In this document: positions 1 to 7,535 of the stretch, in pieces | Position numbering within the stretch: position 1 is the first letter of the stretch | How the letters are laid out: each line of letters begins with the position of its first letter | Source: Candidatus Scalindua sp. SCAELEC01 | GTDB taxonomy: Bacteria > Planctomycetota > Brocadiia > Brocadiales > Scalinduaceae | Direction of reading: 5' to 3' | Length of the DNA stretch: 64,000 nt | Assembly (NCBI GenBank): GCA_004282745.1 | Contig: SHMT01000003.1 | Coordinates: 1 to 64,000, forward strand | Made by a program: the position numbers and the translations under genes | Notes under the pieces: model-generated | The model's input: only the letters and a program-made list of their open reading frames with translations | Told to the model about the DNA's origin: nothing | The model's database searches: none

Positions 1-33
1 ATGCAAATCTATTCCTACATAATAACTCATTAC

Positions 34-106
34 GGCACCTCCTTAAAAAATTGTTAACAATACAATTAATATCAACATTATGATATATTGTTAACTTGAA
101 GGTGCC
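34..106. repeat. 73-bp imperfect palindrome
   Basis: GGCACCT at 34-40 is mirrored by AGGTGCC at 100-106. Inside these, GTTAACAATA and its complement TATTGTTAAC continue the pairing across an AT-rich centre. It could be a tiny MITE or an isolated operator/hairpin. No second copy was seen in the window. Confidence 0.5.
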
Positions 107-452
107 TACTATATGATTATCAAATCTTGATTTGTGATTAGTGTTGCATGTCTGTATTTATTGTTGACAAACATCGACAAAGCTAATAGAAATAGTGACT
201 ATTAAAGACCTAACCAGTCACTGGAGGTGACGCCTTTATCTCTTGCGATTTTTGAGTTTTTGGATTCTTTGTTTATTTTGTTTTTTTCCATTATTATATA
301 CGCCATACGGCGTACCTCTCCTTAAACGTTATACGCTCAACGATAAAAGCATTATCAAGATTTAAAGTCATATTGAAGATTTTCTTTAAGGAACCTATAT
401 TTACTGTAAAATGAAAATATAAACAATTGTGTTTATACCGCTATATTGGAGT

Positions 453-634
453 TATACCCATTACGGAGTGGTTTTAGGGATTTCAGGGCAAGAGTTTGTC
501 TGAAATTTTGATTTTTTGATTGAACAAAACCGGAGGCTTAGTAATGCTAAGTCGAGTTTTTTGTGATTGAGAAAGATCCAAAGTTCTGGTGAAATCTGGT
601 TCTGAAAACCAAAAACCAATTCGTGATGGGTATA
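453..634. repeat. Repeat family D: 182-bp element with long inverted ends
   Basis: The left end TATACCCATTACGGAGTGG and the complement of the right end, TATACCCATCACGAATTGG, match over about 40 bp with scattered differences, continuing through GGTTTT and TTTCAG. A single-ended fragment of the same sequence (4 mismatches in 41 by eye) is at 13548-13588. There is no coding potential beyond short frames. It is most likely a non-autonomous mobile element. Confidence 0.6.
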
Positions 635-736
635 TAAGAACATTTTTTCCCATACACACGTTACCGGTAAGCCGCTGAAATAACGCGTGAAACGAACAAA
701 TAAAAATTAAAACTATTAACAAACTGGGGGGCAACA

Positions 737-3109
737 ATGAAAAAAATCACCTACACCTTAATTGCATTGGTATTGCTATCAAGTGCGAGCTTCGCTTCAT
801 CAAATCAAAAAACAGATACGTCTATTGTTACCAATAGTATCGACAGAACAATTCTTCCAATAAAAGAACCGACTCCACCAACCTTCACTGAATTGGATGT
901 GCGCAATGCAAAGTTGCCCCCCCGATTTGAGGTCAAAGCTCCTGAAGGAGCACCCAATGTGCTATTGGTTTTAATTGATGATCTTGGTTTTGCGGGTACG
1001 AGCACCTTCGGTGGTCCGGTTCCTACACCTACTTTTGATAAGGTCGCAAGTGAAGGACTTTATTTTAATAATTTTCATACCACTGCTGTGTGCTCGCCCA
1101 CCAGAACGGCATTAAAAAGTGGCCGCAACCACCATGTTGGCAACATGGGAAGCATTATTGAAACCGGCACTGGTTTCCCTGGAAATACAGGCAAGATTCC
1201 ACAAAATGTTACACCAGTTGCGGAAATGCTACGATTAAATGGTTACTCGACTGCCGCATTTGGTAAATGGCATGAGTTAGCAGCATGGGAGGCAAACGTT
1301 TCCGGGCCTTTTGACCGTTGGCCTACGCGTCAAGGATTTGATAAGTTTTATGGATTCCTCGGTGGGGAAACCAATCAATGGGCTCCATTTATATACGATG
1401 GTGTTCATCCTGTTGAGTTACCGGATGATCCAAATTATCACTTCATGGAAGATATGACAGATCAAGCGACAGCATGGATAAAATATCAAAAAGCCTTAAC
1501 GCCCGACAAACCATTTTTTATGTATTTTGCTCCTGGTGCTACTCACGCTCCGCATCATGTACCACAAAGTTATATTAACAAGTGGAAAGGAAAATTTGAT
1601 GGGGGTTGGGATGCCATGCGTGAACAGATTTTGGCTCGTCAAATTGAAATGGGTATTACACCAAAAGGAACCAAATTGGCTCCAAAACCTGAGGCAATAC
1701 AAGAGTGGGAAAGTCTTTCAGCAGATGAAAAACGACTTTATGCGAAACAAGCCGAAGTTTTTGCCGCATTTCTTGAAATGACGGATTATGAAGTTGGACG
1801 CCTGATTGATGCAATTGACGAGATTGGTCAAACAGAGAATACAATGGTTATTTTTGTTTATGGCGATAATGGTACCAGTGCGGAAGGTGGAACAAGCGGT
1901 ATGTACAGCGAAATGACCTACTTTAATGGAGTACAAGAAACCGTTCCGGATATGCTAAAGAAAATTGATGAGTGGGGTGGTCCGCACACGTACCCTCATA
2001 TGGCTGCCGGTTGGGCCGTAATGTTTGATACACCATACAAATGGACTAAGCAAATGGGATCAGACCATGGTGGAACTAAAGTGGGTATGGCTGTTCGTTG
2101 GCCAAAAGGAATTAAGACAAAAGGAGAATTGCGTACACAATTTACACATGTAATTGACGTAGCTCCAACCATTTTAGAAGCAATTGGATTACCAGAGCCA
2201 ACAGAAGTTAATGGAGTAGCGCAACGACCAATGGATGGAACAAGCATGTTGTACACTTTCAAGGAAACAAATGCTAAAGAAAGACATACTACTCAATATT
2301 TTGAAATGTTTGGTAACCGGGCTATGTATCATGATGGCTGGTATGCAAGAACCATTCATAGAGCTCCATGGGAAAAAACGCCAAGAAGACCTCTTACTGA
2401 AGATATTTGGGAACTTTACGAAGTAGCCAATGATTTTAGTTTAGTAAATGATCTTTCAGCTGAACATCCTGAAAAATTAAAAGAGCTACAAGCCCTATTT
2501 ATGAAAGTAGCGGAAGAAAATCACGTGTTGCCCATTGACGACCGTGTGTTCGAACGCATCATTGCAGCAAATGTAGGACGCCCTGATATTATGGCGGGCC
2601 GTAGTTCATTAACATTAGCTGAAGGCATGACTGGTATGACCGAAAACACTTTCCTGAATATAAAAAATAAATCAGTAGTTATTACTGCTGAAATTAAGGT
2701 TAAAGAAGGCGCCTCTTCGAATGGAATTATTATTGCTCAAGGTGGTCGTTTTGGCGGTTGGGCATTGTATGTAAAAGATGGCGTTCCTGCTTACGACTAT
2801 AATTTCTTAGGAATGGAACGTTATACGGTAAAAGCTTCAGAAAAGTTAAAACCTGGTAAATACACCATCAAATTTGATTTTGCTTACGATGGTGGTGGTA
2901 TTGGTAAAGGCGGAATGGGTACCTTCTATATAAATGACACTAAATCGGGTGAAGGCCGGATAGAACGCACACAGCCCGCAATATTCTCTGCCGATGAAAC
3001 TGCCGATGTTGGCATCGATCTATCTACACCGGTAGTAGAAACTATTGGCGCAGAACATAAATCAAAATTTAACGGACATATACTAAAAGTGGTTGTTGAA
3101 GTGCTTTAA
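737..3109 (+). CDS. Secreted arylsulfatase (type I, formylglycine-dependent)
   Basis: This 790-residue protein hydrolyses sulfate esters, probably in the periplasm or outside the cell. Residues 1-20 are a signal peptide ending SFA-SS. The sulfatase fold starts at 'PNVLLVLIDD', where D81 and D82 are metal ligands. The signature C119-S-P-T-R123 gives the cysteine that must be oxidised to formylglycine. 'GDNGTSAEGG' and 'GSDHGGTK' fit later metal/sulfate-binding loops. The length matches the large 760-800 residue arylsulfatase group, with a beta-rich C-terminal domain (about residues 640-790). The start is the ATG after a strong GGGGGG ribosome binding site. No formylglycine-generating enzyme or sulfated-glycan gene cluster is beside it, so the substrate is unknown and maturation must use an enzyme encoded elsewhere. 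Confidence 0.93.
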   Translation: MKKITYTLIALVLLSSASFASSNQKTDTSIVTNSIDRTILPIKEPTPPTFTELDVRNAKLPPRFEVKAPEGAPNVLLVLIDDLGFAGTSTFGGPVPTPTFDKVASEGLYFNNFHTTAVCSPTRTALKSGRNHHVGNMGSIIETGTGFPGNTGKIPQNVTPVAEMLRLNGYSTAAFGKWHELAAWEANVSGPFDRWPTRQGFDKFYGFLGGETNQWAPFIYDGVHPVELPDDPNYHFMEDMTDQATAWIKYQKALTPDKPFFMYFAPGATHAPHHVPQSYINKWKGKFDGGWDAMREQILARQIEMGITPKGTKLAPKPEAIQEWESLSADEKRLYAKQAEVFAAFLEMTDYEVGRLIDAIDEIGQTENTMVIFVYGDNGTSAEGGTSGMYSEMTYFNGVQETVPDMLKKIDEWGGPHTYPHMAAGWAVMFDTPYKWTKQMGSDHGGTKVGMAVRWPKGIKTKGELRTQFTHVIDVAPTILEAIGLPEPTEVNGVAQRPMDGTSMLYTFKETNAKERHTTQYFEMFGNRAMYHDGWYARTIHRAPWEKTPRRPLTEDIWELYEVANDFSLVNDLSAEHPEKLKELQALFMKVAEENHVLPIDDRVFERIIAANVGRPDIMAGRSSLTLAEGMTGMTENTFLNIKNKSVVITAEIKVKEGASSNGIIIAQGGRFGGWALYVKDGVPAYDYNFLGMERYTVKASEKLKPGKYTIKFDFAYDGGGIGKGGMGTFYINDTKSGEGRIERTQPAIFSADETADVGIDLSTPVVETIGAEHKSKFNGHILKVVVEVL

Positions 3110-3117
3110 AGTAATAT

Positions 3118-3481
3118 TAACCTTGACTATGATATTGGAGGTTGTTTTGACCCGGAATTTGAAAAATGGTCAAATGGTTTGATAAAAGACTTCAATAATG
3201 GTATTTATATACCTGTACTTTCAGAAGTCATTACAATCGAAATCAACAAAGCACCAGAGTTTGTAAAATTAAAATATAATGTACCTGCACGTAGAATAAA
3301 TGAGATTGTTCAGGGGAAACGTTCTATAACTCCGAATACAGCTTTAAGATTATCATGGTTTCTTGGTCTTTCAGAAAGGTTTTGGGTGAATCTTCAGGCA
3401 AGATACGACTTTGAAATAGAAAAAGATAGATTAAAGGATCGACTTGATGTAGAAGTGCATGTTTACACTTCTACAATATAA
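3118..3481 (+). pseudogene. Chimera of PIN-toxin N-part and HigA antitoxin C-part
   Basis: Reading one frame from 3118, the first ~55 codons give DIGGCFDPEFEKWSN and ITIEINKAPEFV. These look like the start of a PIN-domain toxin, but the initiating Met and first strand are lost. The frame then passes into 'VPARRINEIVQGKRSITP', 'TALRLSWFLG' and 'FWVNLQARYD', the hallmark second half of HigA-family XRE antitoxins. The HTH start that HigA proteins normally carry is missing. The only usable start is TTG at 3179. I read this as a fusion left by recombination between two toxin-antitoxin genes, probably non-functional. It sits directly before an attC-like fold, as an integron cassette gene would. Confidence 0.55.
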
Positions 3482-3498
3482 ACAGTTTTGCAGCGAAC

Positions 3499-3623
3499 CT
3501 ACACATAACGCATGAAGCCAACCACCAATAACTATGCGGTTTGATATTTACTAAAACTACTGCTTCACACCTCTCTCGCATGAATGGCGTACTAGTGGTT
3601 GTTGTCTATGTGTAGCGTTATAC
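3499..3623 (+). other. attC-like folded recombination site, copy 1
   Basis: ATAACGC (3505-3511) pairs with GCGTTAT (3615-3621), and CAACCACC (3519-3526) pairs with AGTGGTTG (3594-3601). This gives the nested R''-L''...L'-R' plan of integron attC sites, with an AAC and a GTT triplet in the outer boxes. The total of about 119 bp fits attC length. The outer boxes depart from strict RYYYAAC/GTTRRRY, and the spacers are unequal (7 and 13), so it may be degenerate. A related sequence is at 7382-7497. Confidence 0.42.
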
Positions 3624-3681
3624 GTAAAAAAGTGAAATGAATAATAAGCGAACAAATATGTGTGGAGTGTTTATCATATAT

Positions 3682-3828
3682 ATTGTTTGAACGAAAACTA
3701 CCCATCTACTGCGTTGCTGCAATAATTTCGCAATCCTCAAGTACAATTGTACGTTCCGGTTACGAAATTATTACACGCCTTGTACCTAGGCACTTTTCAT
3801 TCAAACACAGGGTTTTCGTTCAGACACT
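3682..3828 (+). mobile_element. 147-bp MITE, copy 1 (subtype A)
   Basis: Ends are A(G/T)TGTTTGAACGAAAAC and GTTTTCGTTCAGACACT, flanked by the direct repeat ATAT (3678-3681 and 3829-3832). The core is the palindrome GTACAATTGTAC inside arms AATTTCG and CGAAATT. No coding capacity. Confidence 0.88.
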
Positions 3829-3873
3829 ATATAAGAAGTGAATACAAATAATTTCAATAAGGAGGGGAATGTT

Positions 3874-4278
3874 ATGGATACCTGTTTCCAGACCGAAGAG
3901 GTGATAAATATCGATATCGGAACAGAGAGCAATGAAGTTCTCGTACGGAATATACCTGACGACAAACTGTTTGCAATCGAGTTTATAGGTATAAATGGTT
4001 TTACTACAAAAGGAATAGATATTTATATTGCTCTTGATGTGGACACTTTAATTTACCCGATAACAGTTTCCGGAAGTGTCCCGTTTAATGATCCTACTTA
4101 TTCATGGAGGATATTTGGCAGTCAACAAGTAAGGATATATGTACAACCGGGTCAAAAAATTAACATACATGCTTATCGCAAAGATATCAATTTTGCGGCG
4201 AGAACCTTGGTTGCTCTATCTGGAGTTCTTTTCGACGTGGAAGAACCAGTGAGTCCTAGCACCGTAGCTATTGAGTAA
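3874..4278 (+). CDS. Hypothetical small beta-rich protein
   Basis: This is a 134-residue protein whose start is fixed by AAGGAGG at 3860-3866 before ATG 3874. A longer in-frame start at 3838 would begin inside the MITE flank and has no ribosome binding site. I do not recognise the family. The sequence is rich in beta-forming stretches (EVLVRNIP, LFAIEFIGI, IDIYIALDVD, VRIYVQPGQKINI) and has no signal peptide or membrane span. The pattern is like a small beta-sandwich or structural/coat protein. It lies between a MITE and a decayed toxin gene in the accessory region. Confidence 0.6.
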   Translation: MDTCFQTEEVINIDIGTESNEVLVRNIPDDKLFAIEFIGINGFTTKGIDIYIALDVDTLIYPITVSGSVPFNDPTYSWRIFGSQQVRIYVQPGQKINIHAYRKDINFAARTLVALSGVLFDVEEPVSPSTVAIE

Positions 4279-4321
4279 AAATTCACAGGTTGCTAAGCTC
4301 CTTATTAAATCCCGGGATACC

Positions 4322-4845
4322 ATGAAAATCATGGTGCCCACTATGAAGAAAAAATACTATATTATTGCCGGGCCAAATGGTGCAGGAAAGACCACCTTTG
4401 CGGAAATCTACTTACCAATAGAAGGACGTTGCCGAAACTTTGTCAATGCAGATTTTATTGCTGCGGGTCTATCACCGTTGAATCCCGATCTCGTGCCCTT
4501 TGAAGCTGGACGTATCTTGCTTGCGCGAATTGAACACCTTGCCAATCGTGGAGACTCATTTGCTTACGAGACAACACTCAGTGGGCTTTGATATCGTCGG
4601 TGGATAAAATCTTGACAGAAATTCGGCTACCATGTCACAATCTACTTTCTGAAACTTCCGAGTGTGGACCTCGCCATCGAGCGCGTGCGCTGAGTTAGCG
4701 AGGGTGGACACAATGTACCCGAATCGGACATTCGTCGTCGCTACGTTCGTAGATGGCACAATTTCGATCATTTTTACAAACCATTGGTAAACAGCTGGAT
4801 TGTATTCGATAATTCAACTGACACGCCAAGGGTTATGGAGAAATC
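4322..4845 (+). pseudogene. Zeta-toxin-like P-loop kinase, decayed by three in-frame TGAs
   Basis: The frame encodes a zeta-toxin/UDP-GlcNAc-kinase-like AAA protein. It has Walker A 'AGPNGAGKTT', 'NADFIAAGLSP', 'FAYETTLSG', then 'GYHVTIYFLKLPSVDLAIERV', 'GGHNVPESDIRRRYV', 'NFDHFYKPLVNSW' and 'FDNS'. All parts of the family are in one frame with no frameshift. That frame is interrupted by TGA at 4589, 4622 and near 4692. The last aligns with a position that is Arg in relatives, so CGA-to-TGA change is a simple cause. The true stop TGA overlaps the start of the next gene (ATGATG), as in the intact two-gene modules. Start could be 4322 or 4343. Confidence 0.75.
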
Positions 4846-5052
4846 ATGATGGATAATAACGAAAAAGAGCCGGAGCAGGCGTTGGCAGCAATGTCGCGAG
4901 CGACATGCAAGGCGTGGAAGCAAGCGGCCGAACAACATTTAAAGGTGCCGATTTGGAAGGACGGACGGATCATTCGTGTCGATCCCCGAGTGTATGCACA
5001 ACAATTGGATCCACTCAACCCTCTATCCGCTGCGCTCCTAGAGGGCGAGTGA
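4846..5052 (+). CDS. Small partner of zeta-like toxin (antitoxin-type)
   Basis: This 68-residue protein overlaps the stop of the zeta-like kinase, indicating translational coupling. The end 'KVPIWKDGRIIRVDPRVY' resembles the short conserved tail (a '..P(I/V)xxWRDGKVVxIxPEE' pattern) of the small proteins that follow zeta-like kinases in many genomes. That supports an antitoxin-like role. Its reading frame is intact although the toxin frame is broken, as expected when a toxin is lost first. The N-terminal half is helical and charged. Confidence is moderate because the partner role is inferred from context. Confidence 0.55.
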   Translation: MMDNNEKEPEQALAAMSRATCKAWKQAAEQHLKVPIWKDGRIIRVDPRVYAQQLDPLNPLSAALLEGE

Positions 5053-5088
5053 TCCAGTCGTTAAACAGTCCGAAAAGTCACAAAATAA

Positions 5089-5454
5089 ATGAACAATACT
5101 ATGAAATTTATTGAAATAATATCAATAGCAGGATACTCCATTGAGGCTATAGGAGTCCTTGTTGTGGTCGTTGGAACGATTCTGTCTTCTGTCACATTTA
5201 TCCGTTCGTTTCGTCAATTACCGAAAGGTGTTGCTTACCATGCATACCGAAGACAATTGGGACGGTCTATTATTCTTGGTTTAGAATTTTTAATTGCCGG
5301 AGATATTATACGAACAGTAATTGTCGCGGATACATTAGAAAACGTAGCTGTCCTTGGAATAATTGTATTAATACGTACTTTTCTAAGCTTGACGCTTCAT
5401 CTTGAGATTGAAGGAAGTTGGCCTTGGCAACATGATGATAAAGATGCAAGATAA
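5089..5454 (+). CDS. DUF1622 family membrane protein
   Basis: This 121-residue protein has three predicted membrane spans, about residues 14-36, 58-78 and 85-105. The conserved block 'RRQLGRSIILGLEFLIAGDIIRT' followed by 'VLIRTFLSLTLHLEIEGSWPW' is diagnostic of DUF1622. The function of this inner-membrane family is unknown. The gene stands alone on its strand, with an ATG after AAAATAA and no strong ribosome binding site. Just downstream, 'GCCTAACAAGCGC' at 5465 looks like one half of an attC site, but I could not find the other half. Confidence 0.85.
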   Translation: MNNTMKFIEIISIAGYSIEAIGVLVVVVGTILSSVTFIRSFRQLPKGVAYHAYRRQLGRSIILGLEFLIAGDIIRTVIVADTLENVAVLGIIVLIRTFLSLTLHLEIEGSWPWQHDDKDAR

Positions 5455-5529
5455 TAGAGGCTCGCCTAACAAGCGCAAGCACAACAATGGTTGAGGACGT
5501 TGAACGAAACCTAAACGAGGTACTAAAAT

Positions 5530-6753
5530 ATGGAGATAACTGACGGAGTATTGCGAATTGGACCCGGCTTAGCTGCAACGTTCGGCATCATCGTACTGTT
5601 CGTGGGCAAGCGGGTGAATGAAAAGGTCACTTTCCTGCGGGAGTTCAGCATCCCGAAGCCGGTTACCGGCGGGCTATTTTTCTCGATACTGTGCGCCACC
5701 GTGTACGCAACGACAGGCGTGGCGGTCGAGTTCGATCTCGCGGCCCGGGACTTCCTCCTGGTGTATTTCTTTACGACCATCGGCATTAACTCCAGCGTCA
5801 AAGACCTGCTGACCGGGGGGAAACCGCTCGTCGTCCTTTTGGTAATTACCATTTTGTACATGGTCGTCCAGAACCTGACCGGCCTGTCCATAGCGGCGCT
5901 CTTCGACTTGCCCGCCGCGGTTGGCCTTCTGGGCGGTACGGTGTCGCTGATCGGAGGCCACGGCACCGCAATCGCCTGGGCCCCGCGGATCGCGGAAGAC
6001 TACGGCGTATCCAATGCCATGGAAGTCGGTATCGCCTGTGCGACCTTCGGCTTGATTCTGGCGAGCCTCATGGGTGGCCCGATCGCCAAGTTCCTGATCG
6101 CCCGTCACGATCTCACACCCGACAAGGCTGATACATTGGACGTTGGGGTATCTGAGGAAAAAGGCGATAGTACTATCGGTTCCATGGACTTTCTAGACGC
6201 CATCCTCGCCATCCATCTGAGCGTGTTTTTCGGGCTGTTGCTTAACGATGGATTGAAAATGCTGGGACTCGAGCTGCCCTTGTTCGTAACGTGCCTGTTT
6301 GCCGGACTCCTCCTTACCAACCTCATCCCTGCCAATTTCCCGCGTATCAGCGGAATGCGCTGGCCCAGTCGCACGCAGTCCATGGCCCTGATCGCCGACG
6401 TCGCACTGGGGACCTTCCTGGCCATGTCACTTATGAGCATGCAGCTATGGGCATTGATCGATCTGGCCGGGCCCATCTTCACCCTTCTCGCGGCTCAATT
6501 CGCAATCGCGGTGGCCATCAACATATTTGTCGTCTTCCCCCTCATGGGCCGCACGTACGACACCGCTGTGGTGTGCGCCGGTTTTGGCGGTATCTCCCTG
6601 GGCTCGACACCCACGGCTATGGCCAATATGTCTGCGGTGACGCAGCGGTACGGCGCCTCCCACCTTGCCTTCGTCATCGTGCCTTTAGTGTGCGCGTTTT
6701 TCATCGACTTGGTCAACGCATTGCTGATCCCCTTCTTCCTCGCCAAATTCTAG
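5530..6753 (+). CDS. gltS: Sodium/glutamate symporter GltS
   Basis: This 407-residue inner-membrane protein imports glutamate with Na+. It has about ten hydrophobic spans in two inverted halves. Family signatures are 'GGTVSLIGGHGTAIAWAP' in the first half and 'FGGISLGSTPTAMANMSAVT' in the second; both are re-entrant loop sequences of GltS. The length is normal for the family. The base composition is visibly richer in G+C than the flanking genes, with GC-biased third positions, which suggests recent acquisition from a GC-rich donor. It has a reasonable ribosome binding site (CGAGGTA) before ATG 5530. No neighbouring gene relates to glutamate. Confidence 0.93.
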   Translation: MEITDGVLRIGPGLAATFGIIVLFVGKRVNEKVTFLREFSIPKPVTGGLFFSILCATVYATTGVAVEFDLAARDFLLVYFFTTIGINSSVKDLLTGGKPLVVLLVITILYMVVQNLTGLSIAALFDLPAAVGLLGGTVSLIGGHGTAIAWAPRIAEDYGVSNAMEVGIACATFGLILASLMGGPIAKFLIARHDLTPDKADTLDVGVSEEKGDSTIGSMDFLDAILAIHLSVFFGLLLNDGLKMLGLELPLFVTCLFAGLLLTNLIPANFPRISGMRWPSRTQSMALIADVALGTFLAMSLMSMQLWALIDLAGPIFTLLAAQFAIAVAINIFVVFPLMGRTYDTAVVCAGFGGISLGSTPTAMANMSAVTQRYGASHLAFVIVPLVCAFFIDLVNALLIPFFLAKF

Positions 6754-6835
6754 CCGACGGGCTATCCTCAGGGCGATCGGAGGCCGGCAGAAATCCATAG
6801 GTCTCTGATAGAAATCATTCCTTGTTTCTTTAGCT

Positions 6836-7093
6836 AGTGTTTGAACGAAAACTACCCATCTACGGCGTTGCTGCAACAATTACGTAATCCTCACGTACTT
6901 GAGTACGCTCCGGTTACGTAATTATTTCGCGCCTTGTATACTAAAACCGATTTGGTTTTCGGTTTTACCGGCAACCAAATCTTGGTTGCAGTTACACTCG
7001 CTCAATTTTATCTCGGATTTTATCCGAAAACCATTATGAGATGAGTGTACCTGGGCAGTTCTGGTTCAAACACTGGGTTTTCGTTCACGCACT
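6836..7093 (+). mobile_element. 147-bp MITE, copy 2 (subtype B), interrupted by a second element
   Basis: The ends match the MITE family. The total is 258 bp, which equals 147 + 108 + 3: a foreign 108-bp element (6939-7046) plus a 3-bp duplication sit inside the right arm. The outer flanks are AGCT (6832-6835) and AACT (7094-7097), the only copy whose 4-bp flanks differ, by one base. The core is GTACTTGAGTAC with arms AATTACG/CGTAATT. Confidence 0.88.
6939..7046 (-). repeat. Repeat family B, copy 1, nested in the MITE
   Basis: The element runs between two copies of GTA (6936-6938, 7047-7049). It carries several small hairpins, e.g. AAAACCGATTTGGTTTT and GCAACCAAATCTTGGTTGC. A second full copy in opposite orientation is at 60584-60697, and a short related piece is at 24648-24673. 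The strand is assigned relative to the 60584 copy, taken as +. Confidence 0.8.
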
Positions 7094-7097
7094 AACT

Positions 7098-7381
7098 ACC
7101 GGTTGGTCAGGCCAAGCTTTGAACGGAAACCCCGTGGTTCAACCACTATCTACCTCCTCAATCACCAGGATTCGTTAGGTTGTGCTAACCCTCCTGGAGC
7201 TTTAGCCTTATATGTCCTTTCTGTCCGTCAACTCGCAAATTTGCGTTCCGTCTCCCTTCAGGCGATACCTCACGGCTTCGCCCTTGCCTTCGGCTCATGG
7301 TTGGCGTATAATGCCGCTATATCGTGATTCTCCCATAAGGGACTTTCACCCTATTAGTTCACATACATGCTGGGCGTACAC
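7098..7381 (-). mobile_element. Truncated group II intron (5' part, domain I)
   Basis: Read on the minus strand from 7381, it begins GTGTACGCCCAGC and continues with GTGAACT and AGGGTGAAAGTCCCT. It then has typical domain I loops (GCCGAAGGCAAGGGC, GGAGACGGAACGC, GTGGTTGAACCAC). These are the conserved opening of bacterial group II introns. No reverse transcriptase or domain V/VI follows: the sequence is cut at about 7098 next to the MITE end. The 5' splice point abuts the attC-like fold at 7382-7497 on the same (bottom) strand, the position used by attC-targeting group IIC introns. The class is not determined. Confidence 0.6.
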
Positions 7382-7497
7382 AATAGCATGAAACCAACCA
7401 CCAGATCATTTACGATTTAACATTTATCGAGGCTGCCGCTTCAAGCCTCTCTTGCAAGCATGACGCACAGGTGGTGGTTGCTTATGCAGAACGTCAG
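7382..7497 (+). other. attC-like folded site, copy 2, split by intron
   Basis: CAACCACC (7395-7402) pairs with GGTGGTTG (7473-7480), and GCAT (7386) pairs with ATGC (7484-7487). The sequence parallels the site at 3499-3623 through most of its length (shared CATGAA, CCAACCACC, CTGCTTCA/CCGCTTCA, CCTCTCT). The outer left box is replaced by the intron boundary and the outer right box reads GAACGTC, so the site is degenerate. Confidence 0.42.
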
Positions 7498-7535
7498 CCA
7501 CTCAAGCAAATGGCAAAGGCAAGGGATACATAATT

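Larger units (their letters stand above)
1..736. other. AT-rich non-coding leader region
   Basis: I see no convincing gene here. The stretch holds a perfect-ended palindrome at 34-106 and an element with long inverted ends at 453-634, each listed separately. The rest (107-452 and 635-736) shows no clear structure apart from short AT-rich runs and a weak promoter-like TTGACA at 164-169. The sulfatase ribosome binding site (run of six G) lies just before 737. Confidence 0.5.

Noticed and set aside
4322-4845. TGA read as a sense codon
   Set aside because: Other genes in the window use TGA as stop (e.g. the DUF2130 gene and the zeta partner end TGA), and decay of a toxin gene is common. Kept only as a low-rank check.
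5465-5515. A complete attC site after the DUF1622 gene
   Set aside because: Only the left box GCCTAACAAGCGC is convincing; no matching right half was found.
6291-6800. A 169-residue + frame overlapping gltS
   Set aside because: A GC-rich shadow in another frame; gltS membrane sequence is unmistakable.
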